Assembly: GCF_005280205.1 (NCBI RefSeq) | Contig: NZ_SUND01000013.1 | Coordinates: 62,001-126,000, forward strand | Reading direction: 5' to 3' | Origin: Bacillus yapensis | GTDB lineage: Bacteria > Bacillota > Bacilli > Bacillales > Cytobacillaceae | DNA: 64,000 nt | Part shown: in pieces, positions 9,002-17,620 of the stretch | Layout: the number at the start of each line of letters is the position of its first letter | Numbering within the stretch: position 1 is the stretch's first letter | Notes under the pieces: model-generated | The model's input: the letters and a program-made list of their open reading frames with translations, nothing else | What the model was told of the DNA's origin: nothing | The model's database searches: none | Translations under genes and position numbers: made by a program

Positions 9002-9019
9002 TTGTGAAATATTGAACAA
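9002..9019 (-). promoter_or_regulatory. Imperfect Rex-type site upstream of the small gene
   Basis: TTGTGAAATATTGAACAA differs from the perfect adhE palindrome at two positions, both in one half-site. It lies 60 bases upstream of the small gene ending at 8715, within its likely promoter region. Confidence 0.55.
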
Positions 9020-9187
9020 ACTTTGAACTATTAAAATGATAGCGTATTCATTTTTGGTGTTAAGTTTGTTAGGAGTGAATACTTATTTCGATATAATATT
9101 CATTCGCCATAACTAGCTTCATGGATAAGTTGACCATTTCTGTGAAAAATAAAGTATCAGACACAAAAAGTCAAAGGTGGGATTCAA

Positions 9188-9340
9188 ATGTTTAAGAAAG
9201 TTCCCAGGTTATTCATCAGCAAAAGATGGACAATAGGATTTTTCATTTCTCACATATCTGGATGGCTCTTAGCAAATCTTCAAACATTTTGGATCGTGTA
9301 TGAAATAAGAAGGGCAATTAGGCTCATAAAAGATAAATAG
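9188..9340 (+). CDS. 50-residue basic membrane protein, unknown function
   Basis: A short frame beginning at ATG 9188 with AAAGGTGGG well placed upstream. The product is very basic at both ends (MFKKVPRLFISKRW and EIRRAIRLIKDK) around one hydrophobic segment (IGFFISHISGWLLANLQTFWIVY), so it is a likely single-pass or amphipathic membrane peptide. The next gene on the same strand, 70 bases on, encodes another membrane protein. I do not recognise a family. Confidence 0.55.
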   Translation: MFKKVPRLFISKRWTIGFFISHISGWLLANLQTFWIVYEIRRAIRLIKDK

Positions 9341-9410
9341 TATTAGTAAGGAGATTTAAAACACAAGGATCTACCTTTTAAAATGAGTTTCAGTAAAGAA
9401 AGGGATTACG

Positions 9411-9881
9411 ATGATCGGACTTGTTACAGGAATTGTGGTGTTTATCTTTATTGCCTTAAAGACAAATAAAAGGTTGCCGATGAACCATGTTTTACAAATT
9501 TGGACTTTTTCAGCCGCGCTTCAAACGGGATTTGACGTCTATATGATAATGAAATACAAAGGCTATTGGTATTTTGAAAGAGACGCGATCGAATTTGCAG
9601 CGATTCTTCCTCATCTTTTCCTAGTTCCAGCCGTTAATATTATTTTTTTGAATAAATACCCGTTTAATAAACCACGGATTAAACGGGTCCTCTATATTGC
9701 AATCTGGACGGTAGGTATCGTGATTTATGAATTAATCACATTGTTACCTGAGCCATGGGGCTTCCTTCATTATGGTTGGTGGAATATATGGTATTCTGCT
9801 TTGCTTGACCCTATTTTGTTTTTTATCTTGGTCAAGTATTATAGATTGGTCAAACGGCTGGACAAGAAGGTGTCAGACTAA
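9411..9881 (+). CDS. CBO0543-like integral membrane protein
   Basis: A 156-residue protein with about four to five membrane segments, resembling the CBO0543 family of unknown function common in Bacillaceae. Recognisable features are the polar motif FDVYMIMKYKGYWYF between helices, the central LPHLFLVPAVNIIFLN helix, and the tail WWNIWYSALLDPILFFILVKY. AAAGAAAGGG precedes the ATG. It ends against a hairpin shared with the convergent gene. Confidence 0.7.
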   Translation: MIGLVTGIVVFIFIALKTNKRLPMNHVLQIWTFSAALQTGFDVYMIMKYKGYWYFERDAIEFAAILPHLFLVPAVNIIFLNKYPFNKPRIKRVLYIAIWTVGIVIYELITLLPEPWGFLHYGWWNIWYSALLDPILFFILVKYYRLVKRLDKKVSD

Positions 9882-9889
9882 CAGAAAAA

Positions 9890-9918
9890 AGATGCTCTCC
9901 AATCGGAGAACATCTTCT
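9890..9918. terminator. Bidirectional terminator between convergent genes
   Basis: The stem AGATGCTCTCC / GGAGAACATCT has one mismatch and a 4-base loop. On the minus strand it is followed by six T, and on the plus strand by a weaker TTCTTAT. It lies directly between two stop codons. Confidence 0.7.
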
Positions 9919-11006
9919 TATAAGAACGAAAACACAAGGATCGCGATAAGTGGTACAAATATGATGAGATAGCCAATCGGGTTAGCGAAATTAATTGTCC
10001 AACCGACGCCAAAACGTTTTTCCACAAAGATAGAAGGGTCATTTTTATTAAAGTAAAAAAGACCGCCTTTCCAATGGGTATCATCTGAATCTGTCAGTTT
10101 CTCCTCTGTCGTTTCGATTGTGAATTTATCTGATCGTCCTACTCGTACTGCAAACACAATCGTACTTACTAAAATAATAACGAGAAAACCTAGCGGAATC
10201 GCAAACATTGCTGTTGCTGAAATGATATCAGGATGAATGATTTGTAATTGAAAGAAACTTAGCAACACAGTGATTAGGAAGCTAACGAAAAACATGAGCC
10301 AACTTGAATATTTTCGTAAAGCAAGTTGTCTTTGTCTAGAAGCTTCTGTACTTTCTCCGCTTAATTTAATGCCCGATTTTTTTGTCCCCAAGTGAATCCC
10401 CAAAAACATGAGCTGCATCACGAACAAAGTAAGGGGCATAAGAATGGATGACATCAGTGTTTTTTCTGTAAAAGCATCTGGTTGCCCGTTCGGACCCCAA
10501 TGTGTTGGGATTTGCTGTGGTAATAGGTCATATTTGAGTAGGGTATAGCCAATAACTCCCACTGTTATAATGATCGGTAGCAAGAATACTTGCCAAGGTA
10601 ACATTTCATCACGAGAACGTGCCGATAAATCAGCCACGCGTATTTGCTTCAAATTTCCTGTCCATTGCTTATCTGCTTTTAGCTTAAGTGTTTTTCCGTG
10701 ATAGTAAAAATATAAGGAAAAGCTGAACAAGATAATCACGAACTCGAGAAGGATTCCGCCAATTACGATTTGCTCTTCAGTAGCAGTCTGAATAAGGGAC
10801 CAGAGAGCATAACCTGCCAAAAGAATAATCGAAAGCAATCCAACTAATTTGGCATAGTTTTTTTTATAAGCTAAAAGTGTTTCATTTTGTAAATGTTTTT
10901 CCGGAATCGTCACGCCAAAAATAACGGACCGATTGACTAAGAAAGGAATAGCGGTTTGGATTCCAGCGATAATAAGTGAAATGAAGAAAAAGATAGTTAA
11001 AGTCAT
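9918..11006 (-). CDS. DUF1648/DUF5808 membrane protein
   Basis: A 362-residue protein with about eight membrane segments. The central part has the DUF1648 signature (LPQQIPTHWGPNGQPDAF), shared with the SdpI immunity family. The C-terminal part has the DUF5808 signature (WKGGLFYFNKNDPSIFV ... GVGWTINFANP). The start codon overlaps the stop of the upstream YtrA-type regulator gene (ATGA), and AAGGAGG lies just before it, so the pair forms one operon. By analogy with SdpI and with YtrA operons it may protect the envelope against cell-wall or membrane stress; that role is inferred. Confidence 0.85.
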   Translation of the reverse strand: MTLTIFFFISLIIAGIQTAIPFLVNRSVIFGVTIPEKHLQNETLLAYKKNYAKLVGLLSIILLAGYALWSLIQTATEEQIVIGGILLEFVIILFSFSLYFYYHGKTLKLKADKQWTGNLKQIRVADLSARSRDEMLPWQVFLLPIIITVGVIGYTLLKYDLLPQQIPTHWGPNGQPDAFTEKTLMSSILMPLTLFVMQLMFLGIHLGTKKSGIKLSGESTEASRQRQLALRKYSSWLMFFVSFLITVLLSFFQLQIIHPDIISATAMFAIPLGFLVIILVSTIVFAVRVGRSDKFTIETTEEKLTDSDDTHWKGGLFYFNKNDPSIFVEKRFGVGWTINFANPIGYLIIFVPLIAILVFSFL

Positions 11007-11395
11007 TGTGTTTCCTCCTTTGAGCTTTTAAACTCCTCAATCATAGAGGTGACAAGTTCTTGAATTTGTTGATTGGACATCCCTACGACAAGAGATTCGG
11101 CAATCAGCGGTCTATAGTCATTTTTAAGTCGTTCGAGAGAAGCTTCGTTAAAATCCTGTGGTGAAGAAATTATCGCCCCAGACTTTGGAACAATTCGAAT
11201 GATGCCCTTTTGCTCTAAATGATGATAGCTTTTATTAACCGTGTGCATGTTGATACCTAGGTCTGCAGCAAAGGTCCTCACAGAAGGAAGAGACTGTCCT
11301 GGTTGAATGTGTTCTCTTGCGATTCCCTCGATAATTTGATTGGAAATCTGTAAGTATAAAGGAACTTCTGATTCAGGCTCAATTCGAATAATCAT
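11003..11395 (-). CDS. GntR family regulator, YtrA type
   Basis: A 130-residue short GntR regulator. The winged helix covers about residues 8-75 (PLYLQISNQIIEGIAREHIQ, then LPSVRTFAADLGINMHTVNK). The small C-terminal tail is typical of the YtrA subgroup, which usually represses its own operon of membrane or ABC-transport genes. GGAGGTG upstream fits ATG 11395; the GTG at 11401 is too close to it. The last codons overlap the start of the DUF1648 gene, its probable target. Confidence 0.88.
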   Translation of the reverse strand: MIIRIEPESEVPLYLQISNQIIEGIAREHIQPGQSLPSVRTFAADLGINMHTVNKSYHHLEQKGIIRIVPKSGAIISSPQDFNEASLERLKNDYRPLIAESLVVGMSNQQIQELVTSMIEEFKSSKEETQ

Positions 11396-11593
11396 GCGCA
11401 CACCTCCAATCTGTTCTATCTTTATTATAACAAAACTGTTCTATAAGATCTAGATCAAAAGTGAAAATGGGTGATGGAAGGTGTTAAGTCATTAACAAGA
11501 CCTGCGCTCAAAGTTAAAATGAGTGTTTTCAGGATTTTTCCTTTTTGTGCTAAAATTATTTCATACATTTTAGGAAAAAGAGGGGCTGGAACA

Positions 11594-12409
11594 ATGGCTG
11601 AAGCAAATCGTAATAATATCGAGCGCTTTACTGGGTTTGGAGCACTATATAATCGTAATCGTCCAAGTGCACCAGAGGAAGTAGTGAAAATATTAACAAA
11701 TTACTTGAATGATAAGCCTAAGCTAGTGGTCGATGTAGGCTGCGGTACTGGACTTTCTTCTTTTATTTGGCTTGACGCCGCTGGAGAAATTATTGGGGCA
11801 GAGCCGAATGATGATATGCGACAGGTGGCAGAATCCCGTTTGGAAGAAGTGGGAACACCTACTTATCTTTCATTCCAGAAGGCATTATCCCATCAGCTTG
11901 GATTGCCCGATGAATCGGCAGATATAATTACTTGCTCGCAAGCTTTTCACTGGATGGAGCCACAGTCTACTTTAAAAGAATTTGCCCGTATCCTTCGCCC
12001 AAACGGAATTTTTGCCGCTTACGATTGTGATTGGCCACCAACTTGTGATTGGCAATTGGAGGAGCATTATAATAGATTGTATAGTCTTACAGAAGAGCAT
12101 CTTTCTCAGTTGCTTTCAAGTGAAGAGAAAATACATAGATGGCCCAAAGGGGAGCACCTGCAACAAATCCAACAATCAGGGCTATTTTCTTTTGCTAAAG
12201 AAATTGTGTTTCACCATTGGGAAGAGTGCAAAGCGGAACGGTATGCGAATATTGCTCTTAGTCAGGGTGGATTGCAAACGGCTCTGAAGTTAGGAGTAAA
12301 AGAGCTGGAAATTGCATTCACGGAATTTAAGAATCACGTAGAAGAGGTTTTTGCTGGAGAAACAAAGGAGATTTTATTCAGCTATCGTATGAGGATTGGG
12401 ATTAAATAA
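11594..12409 (+). CDS. Class I SAM-dependent methyltransferase
   Basis: A 271-residue methyltransferase. Motif I is VVDVGCGTGLSSF near residue 42, followed by the acidic end of the next strand (IGAEPNDDMR), and DIITCSQAFHWM matches the group of Methyltransf_11 enzymes acting on small molecules. ATG 11594 is chosen because the SAM motif then lies at the usual distance and a GAGGGG site precedes it; the 41 codons upstream look non-coding. The substrate is unknown. It is divergent from the YtrA gene and ends at its own terminator. Confidence 0.85.
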   Translation: MAEANRNNIERFTGFGALYNRNRPSAPEEVVKILTNYLNDKPKLVVDVGCGTGLSSFIWLDAAGEIIGAEPNDDMRQVAESRLEEVGTPTYLSFQKALSHQLGLPDESADIITCSQAFHWMEPQSTLKEFARILRPNGIFAAYDCDWPPTCDWQLEEHYNRLYSLTEEHLSQLLSSEEKIHRWPKGEHLQQIQQSGLFSFAKEIVFHHWEECKAERYANIALSQGGLQTALKLGVKELEIAFTEFKNHVEEVFAGETKEILFSYRMRIGIK

Positions 12410-12422
12410 ATAGTAGAGAGAG

Positions 12423-12450
12423 ATCCCCTGAGATTATCAGGGGATTTTAA
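12423..12450. terminator. Terminator between methyltransferase and lyase genes
   Basis: A 9-bp perfect stem, ATCCCCTGA / TCAGGGGAT, with a 5-base loop followed by TTTTAA on the plus strand. Confidence 0.75.
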
Positions 12451-12477
12451 TATGTGATGAATCCTATACAAAATTCT

Positions 12478-13941
12478 TTAGAAATTATAGATTGTATCTT
12501 CAATCTGCTTTAATTTGCTGTACTTCTCCTCGTACCATCTACGCTCAAAATTGAGCTGTTCATATCCGCTGCTCAGCATAATCTGTATTTGTTCATTAGA
12601 TGTTCCACCTGCGATATTTTTTCTATTGATACAAGTATACGGATTTAATACTTCATCAAGCTCATCTTGTTTAATATCTAAAATAAAACCTTGTTGGCTA
12701 GCCACCTGATTAAGGTCCTTAGCACTTAATTCATTTGCGTTTTTGGACTGAGAAATAGCTGTTCGTACAAAACTCGCAATAATATGATGGGATTCTCTAA
12801 AAGTGATTTTGTATTTTTGAACCAGATAGTCTGCAAGGTCAGTCATTGTGGAGTAACCTTCATTGGTAGCCAGTAGCATTCTTTCATCGTTCCATTTTAT
12901 TTTTGGAAGTATTTCAGTAAAAAGTGTGACAACATTATTTGTCACTTCAAGTGCATGCCAAAGGGGACTATAAAGATATTTCGTAGCATCGCGAATATCA
13001 CTATAAGATATACCTTTAGGTGAGCTAATAACTCCGATGGTGTCACCTAGTACCCAACTCGCGGCAGAACGTAGAAACTCAAATGCAGCTGGATTCTTTT
13101 TTTGAGGCATGATACTGCTAATAGCAGCGTATTCGTCTGGAATTTCAATAAAAGAAAACTCGAACATGTTCCAGGTCATTAAATCGGAGACTACTCTGCT
13201 AATGTCTGAAGCTATTGTATTTATCGCTAATGCTACATCGTTGACATAGTCTCTACCGGAAATTGCGTCATAAGCACTGTAGACAATAGAATCAAAACCG
13301 AGAATATCACTTGTATAGTATCTGTCCAGTTTAAAACTCGTAGTTGTTAAAGCAGCAGAACCTAAAGGACTCTTATTAACAAATTCCCATGCGTTTTTTA
13401 TGCGCTTGTGATTACGAATCAATACCTCGAATACGCCTAGAAAATAATAGCCTACAGTAATTGGCTGAGCATGTTGAGTATGTGTATAACCGGGCATGAC
13501 AGTATCTTTTTGTGATTCTGCAACATTCAAAACTTCCATAGAAAGTTTCAATACATTGTTGGAGATTTCTAATAGTCTTTCTCTCAGAATCATTCTATAG
13601 ATGGTGGAATAAATATCATTTCGGCTTCTTCCCATATGAATATTTCCAGCTTCTTTGATACCAAGTATTTCGATAAGTTTTTGTTCAACTGCAAAATATA
13701 AATCCTCTGCTTCGTCTGTGTTCAACTCGGATAGCCCTTGCTCATCTATTTGTTTTAATCCAGCTAGTAGCTTATCTGCTGTATTTTTTTGGATTAGTCC
13801 TTGTTTCTTGAGCATTTTGACATGTGCGATATTTACATATAGTAGTGGTGTTAAAGCAGCTTCTCCAATTTCGCTAAGCTCGTGACCCAAAACAATTTTA
13901 CGGAATTCTTTACTCGGCTCTCCGCCTAATCGACCAGCCAT
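12478..13941 (-). CDS. Argininosuccinate lyase-like enzyme (paralogue, substrate unknown)
   Basis: A 487-residue member of the fumarase/aspartase superfamily closest to ArgH. It has the family signature SSIMPQKKNP, the catalytic-loop HTQHAQPITVGYY region and an ArgH-like C-terminal part (STMTDLADYLV ... FRESHHIIASFV). Two changes argue against a plain ArgH: the signature is followed by AAF rather than the usual Asp-containing segment, and the substrate loop reads TTSFKLDR instead of the ArgH-type TTYPIDR. There is no argG or other arginine gene nearby. Instead it shares an operon with a sodium symporter and an enolase-superfamily enzyme. Enzymes of this fold cleave fumarate from C-N adducts; the substrate here is unknown. 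Confidence 0.85.
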   Translation of the reverse strand: MAGRLGGEPSKEFRKIVLGHELSEIGEAALTPLLYVNIAHVKMLKKQGLIQKNTADKLLAGLKQIDEQGLSELNTDEAEDLYFAVEQKLIEILGIKEAGNIHMGRSRNDIYSTIYRMILRERLLEISNNVLKLSMEVLNVAESQKDTVMPGYTHTQHAQPITVGYYFLGVFEVLIRNHKRIKNAWEFVNKSPLGSAALTTTSFKLDRYYTSDILGFDSIVYSAYDAISGRDYVNDVALAINTIASDISRVVSDLMTWNMFEFSFIEIPDEYAAISSIMPQKKNPAAFEFLRSAASWVLGDTIGVISSPKGISYSDIRDATKYLYSPLWHALEVTNNVVTLFTEILPKIKWNDERMLLATNEGYSTMTDLADYLVQKYKITFRESHHIIASFVRTAISQSKNANELSAKDLNQVASQQGFILDIKQDELDEVLNPYTCINRKNIAGGTSNEQIQIMLSSGYEQLNFERRWYEEKYSKLKQIEDTIYNF

Positions 13942-14050
13942 TTCTATCCCCCCGGAATATATTGATTGTAATCAGAAAGTGGACGATAGCTATCCACTTT
14001 CTGAATAAGAATTTAAATTTAATGATAACGTTTTCAATTCGTTGGTCAGT

Positions 14051-15478
14051 CTATAAAACGCGTGGTGTGTTCATATTGTTGCGGTGATTTTTGTTAAAAT
14101 AGCCCACTATTGCACCAATTAGAATGATAACCAATGATGTTACAAATGCAGGAATTGTACCACCACTCAGTAGTGCTTTTAGTGACGGAACCATTTCAAA
14201 TACTACTCCGACTATGCCAGAAAGGATCATGCTGAGAATAAGATAATTTTTTGGTATTTTATCTCCCTTTTTATCAAATATAGCGGCACAAAGAACAGGG
14301 ATAAGGGGAGGAGTAAGCCAAACACCAGCCCAAATAAATAGGCTAAGTACACTTGGCACTAGCCAAGCAATGAGCAAAGTACCGACACCAATAACTAACG
14401 TAATAATTCGTAGATCTTTAAGAAGTGCACCTTCAGAACGTTGTCCTTTCTTAATTACTTTAAACCAGAGGTCGTGACCTAGGAGTGTTGTTGAAGAATT
14501 CAAGAATCCTGCAGCAGAACTTAGAATTGCTGCCCACAATGCACCAAGGAAAAACCCAGCTAACCATTTTGGGAAAAGAGATACGGAGTATTCCGCAAAT
14601 ATCATTTCGGGGTCACTCATCCCACCAGGGTTGATTTTATATGCGGCCATACCAGTAAGGGCAAGTGCAACTCCTAATATACCGGTAACAACCATTCCGA
14701 GGATGATTCCACGTATTCCTGTCTTGGAGTCTTTAGCACTTCCAATCCGTTGCCAATATGGAAAGTTTGTGAATCTAGAAAGTCCTTTATTTAACCAGAA
14801 CATCAAAATGGTGATCGTCCCAACAGGACCGATAAAAGTAGAATAGTCCGCAGGTAATCCTTGTTGTACTTCAACGAAACCTCCACCGTGCATAGTAACT
14901 GCAATAAAAACTGCAATAACACCGATTGCTAAGAATACCCCCTGAAGTACGTCGGTGTAAATAACACTAACCAAACCACCTACAACTGTATATGAGATAA
15001 AAAGAGCCGCACCTATTAATAGTCCAATGAGCGGATCTGCTCCAGTCAACAAATTCAGTGTTTTACCAAACGCAGAATATTGTGCAGCTAACCAGGAGAG
15101 CATCCCTAAAGAAATACAGATACTCGGAATAATACGGAGATATTTGTTCTCTCCATAAATTCTACAAACGAGGTCACTTATTGTAGTTACTTTTAAATCA
15201 TAATACCTTTTTCCTACTGTCAGAGCCATAATAATGATAACCACTGGCATCGCCAGAATAAAGTGTAAGGAGGACCAGCCCTGTATATAACCTAAAGCTG
15301 GATAACCTAACATATCACCTGCTCCAAGTGAAGTGGCGAATGTTGTGAAGATCAATACTCCTGTTCCCATTTTTCGATCTCCAAGCATATAATCTTCACT
15401 ATTCTTTGTCCGTCTGGCAGACCAAAAGCCGAGAGCTAGATTTGCTATAATAAAGAAAATCATCATGGCAATAATCAT
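14051..15478 (-). CDS. Sodium:solute symporter family permease
   Basis: A 475-residue transporter of the SSS family with about 13 membrane segments. Characteristic stretches are LGDRKMGTGVLIFTTFATSL, the helix-break GAGDMLGYPALGY, and SRFTNFPYWQRIGSAKDS in the cytoplasmic loop, comparable to PutP/PanF relatives. ATG 15478 is preferred: GGAGG lies inside the first codons of the longer frame, 8 bases before this ATG. It is the second gene of the enolase/symporter/lyase operon and presumably imports that pathway's substrate with Na+. Confidence 0.9.
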   Translation of the reverse strand: MIIAMMIFFIIANLALGFWSARRTKNSEDYMLGDRKMGTGVLIFTTFATSLGAGDMLGYPALGYIQGWSSLHFILAMPVVIIIMALTVGKRYYDLKVTTISDLVCRIYGENKYLRIIPSICISLGMLSWLAAQYSAFGKTLNLLTGADPLIGLLIGAALFISYTVVGGLVSVIYTDVLQGVFLAIGVIAVFIAVTMHGGGFVEVQQGLPADYSTFIGPVGTITILMFWLNKGLSRFTNFPYWQRIGSAKDSKTGIRGIILGMVVTGILGVALALTGMAAYKINPGGMSDPEMIFAEYSVSLFPKWLAGFFLGALWAAILSSAAGFLNSSTTLLGHDLWFKVIKKGQRSEGALLKDLRIITLVIGVGTLLIAWLVPSVLSLFIWAGVWLTPPLIPVLCAAIFDKKGDKIPKNYLILSMILSGIVGVVFEMVPSLKALLSGGTIPAFVTSLVIILIGAIVGYFNKNHRNNMNTPRVL

Positions 15479-15521
15479 ACTTGTTTCCTCCATAAATTGA
15501 GATTTTTAATTTGAGAAAAAG

Positions 15522-16631
15522 CTATCGGTCTACTCTATATTTCTTAATAAAATCTTCATCAAATTCTAAACCAAATCCAGGTTTTTCACATACCTTTATC
15601 TTTCCATCTCGAATTTTTGGTTGGTTTACGACGATGTTTGGAGTAAGTGGATCTCGAATTTCTGAAAAATACTCTGGGTATAGCCCTATAGAAATACCTG
15701 CTAGCAAGTGCATAGCAATTAGTGGATCTTCATGATGTGCCATTTTGACTTGATATAGCTCAGCCATTCGTGCAACTTTTAACCAATCGCTAATTCCACT
15801 TCCACCTGACACATCGTAGTTGATGATATCTACAGATCTAGCTTCAATCATACGTCTACAACCATCATGATAGAAATCACTTTGTCCAGCGTTTATAGCC
15901 AAACCTGTCTGTTCACGAACATATCTCATTCCTGGAATGTAGTCATGCCACTGAACAGGTTCTTCAAACCATTCAATATTTAAATCTCTGACTCTTAAAC
16001 CAAACTCGACTGCTTCAAAACGTGTCCACCCTTGATTAGCATCACAGGCAATAATGAAATCTTCACCTATAGCACCTCTGACTGCTTCAATACGATGTGC
16101 ATCTTCTTGGGGGGAGAGCCCACCTACTTTAATTTTTGCTCCTGCAAATCCCTGTTCCTTAAAATCTAGCATTTCCTCACAAAGATTTTGGATATCCCTG
16201 TTTTTTCCGTAATAACCACCAATGATTATTGGTTTTACTGTATCGCTGTAACCACCAACTAGCTTATAAATAGGTTGATTGCTGGCTTTTCCTAATAGAT
16301 CCCACAACGCTGCGTCAACTGCTGCTATAGCAGAGCAAATTTGAGGACGATTCCCTAGTCGAAGCGTTAATTTAAACATCTTTTGCCAACATCTTTCTAT
16401 ACAAGTTGGGTCTTCACTTAACAAGATTGTTCTCATATTGTTATTGATCAAAGCTACAACTTCCGCCTGATGATCACGAATATCTCCAAGAAATGTTCTT
16501 CCATTAATTCCTTCATCAGTGACAATTTCTGTTATGATTGTACATCTTTCGGTCATGCCATAAGTTGAACCATCAAAAGCTTCTTTAAGTGGCATTCGTA
16601 TAGGTGTTGCCTTAATATCGATAATTTTCAA
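15522..16631 (-). CDS. Enolase superfamily enzyme, mandelate racemase-like
   Basis: A 369-residue enzyme starting at TTG 16631, chosen because AGGAG lies 8 bases upstream; the GTG at 16640 abuts that site. The barrel has the mandelate racemase pattern: the KxK motif (AGAKIKVGG), metal ligand Asp in ACDANQGW, Glu in WFEEPV, and the catalytic His in MAHHEDPL. The third metal-ligand segment reads INAGQSDFY, with Asp where Glu is usual. The chemistry is abstraction of a proton next to a carboxylate (dehydration or racemisation of an acid sugar or similar compound). First gene of a three-gene operon, divergent from a GntR regulator. Confidence 0.88.
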   Translation of the reverse strand: MKIIDIKATPIRMPLKEAFDGSTYGMTERCTIITEIVTDEGINGRTFLGDIRDHQAEVVALINNNMRTILLSEDPTCIERCWQKMFKLTLRLGNRPQICSAIAAVDAALWDLLGKASNQPIYKLVGGYSDTVKPIIIGGYYGKNRDIQNLCEEMLDFKEQGFAGAKIKVGGLSPQEDAHRIEAVRGAIGEDFIIACDANQGWTRFEAVEFGLRVRDLNIEWFEEPVQWHDYIPGMRYVREQTGLAINAGQSDFYHDGCRRMIEARSVDIINYDVSGGSGISDWLKVARMAELYQVKMAHHEDPLIAMHLLAGISIGLYPEYFSEIRDPLTPNIVVNQPKIRDGKIKVCEKPGFGLEFDEDFIKKYRVDR

Positions 16632-16769
16632 GATTCCCACTCCTAATCATTTTTTGCTATTATGAATCATCTTTATTACTGCCTCTGGTAATCTATCAAT
16701 ATTTCACATTCAAATCTTCCTTTCTATTTGAAAATTTAGGTAAAAAATGGTATGTTAAATTATGAAGGT

Positions 16770-16805
16770 TATAACATCTATAACGTCTATGATGACTATA
16801 ACAAC
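16770..16805. promoter_or_regulatory. Four tandem 9-bp direct repeats, candidate GntR operator
   Basis: TATAACATC, TATAACGTC, TATGATGAC and TATAACAAC follow each other without gaps, in the 251-base region between the divergent enolase-type and GntR genes. The position suits an operator for the adjacent HutC-type regulator, but no binding is known. Confidence 0.45.
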
Positions 16806-16882
16806 TTATTCTGTATTACTATATTAAATCCCTTTAAAATTTATACAAATTTTTAGAAAATTTAAAAAGAGGGGGAACTTTT

Positions 16883-17584
16883 ATGAGTCAACCTTTATAT
16901 CAGCAAGTAGCTGATCAAATTAGAGAGCATATTCAAAATAATGTTTGGACAGATAAAATTCCTACTGAAAATGATTTGTGTAACCAGTTTGGAGTAAGTA
17001 GGATTACAGTACGTCGAGCTGTACAGGATCTATGTGAAGAAGGTCTCATTGAAAAAAGACATGGACTTGGAATGTTTGTAGGGAAGAACGACTATAAGTT
17101 ATTAGGATCTGTATTAAGAGATCGTCTGTTTGATAAAAAACATATCGAGCACAAATTATTACAGGTCTCTCGTGATAAGAAACCCACTTTATTTATTAAA
17201 GAAATGTTAAAACTTAATTCAGAGGATAAGATGATTTACATGGAACGACTTGCTTTCCATAAAGGGGAACCTGTTGATTTTGAGAAGATTTGGATACCTG
17301 AACGATTAGATAATGGAAATCTCTTTGAAACCATTTCGAATTATGAATTGGTCATTCCTGCTTTGGAACACGCCGGAATAAGCATATCTAAGACTCGCTT
17401 GATGCTTGAACCTCGAGTAGTGGATGAAGATTTATCTATATTAAAGTTAGATAAAGGCTCACCCGTACTATTACTATGGAGGATAGCATTTGACCAAAAT
17501 GAGAATCCAGTGGCACTTATTGAGCATCTCCTAACGAATAAGGGGTCTCAGAGTTTACTTCACTTTGATTTTCAGAACAATTAA
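16883..17584 (+). CDS. GntR family regulator, HutC subfamily
   Basis: A 233-residue regulator. The winged helix is at residues 4-68 (PLYQQVADQIREHI ... PTENDLCNQFGVSRITVRRA), and the C-terminal UTRA/chorismate-lyase-like effector domain spans about 90-228 (YMERLAFHKGEPVDFEKIWI, PVLLLWRIAFDQNENPVALI). GAGGGGG precedes the ATG. It is divergent from the enolase/symporter/lyase operon and is the likely substrate-responsive repressor of it. The acetyltransferase gene 36 bases downstream could be co-transcribed. Confidence 0.9.
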   Translation: MSQPLYQQVADQIREHIQNNVWTDKIPTENDLCNQFGVSRITVRRAVQDLCEEGLIEKRHGLGMFVGKNDYKLLGSVLRDRLFDKKHIEHKLLQVSRDKKPTLFIKEMLKLNSEDKMIYMERLAFHKGEPVDFEKIWIPERLDNGNLFETISNYELVIPALEHAGISISKTRLMLEPRVVDEDLSILKLDKGSPVLLLWRIAFDQNENPVALIEHLLTNKGSQSLLHFDFQNN

Positions 17585-17620
17585 GTAGAGAATGAACAAG
17601 GTATCATTAGGAGAGATAAA

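Noticed and set aside
12478-13941. Plain argininosuccinate lyase for arginine synthesis
   Set aside because: No argG or other arginine gene is near, the substrate loops differ from ArgH, and it sits in a transporter/enolase operon.
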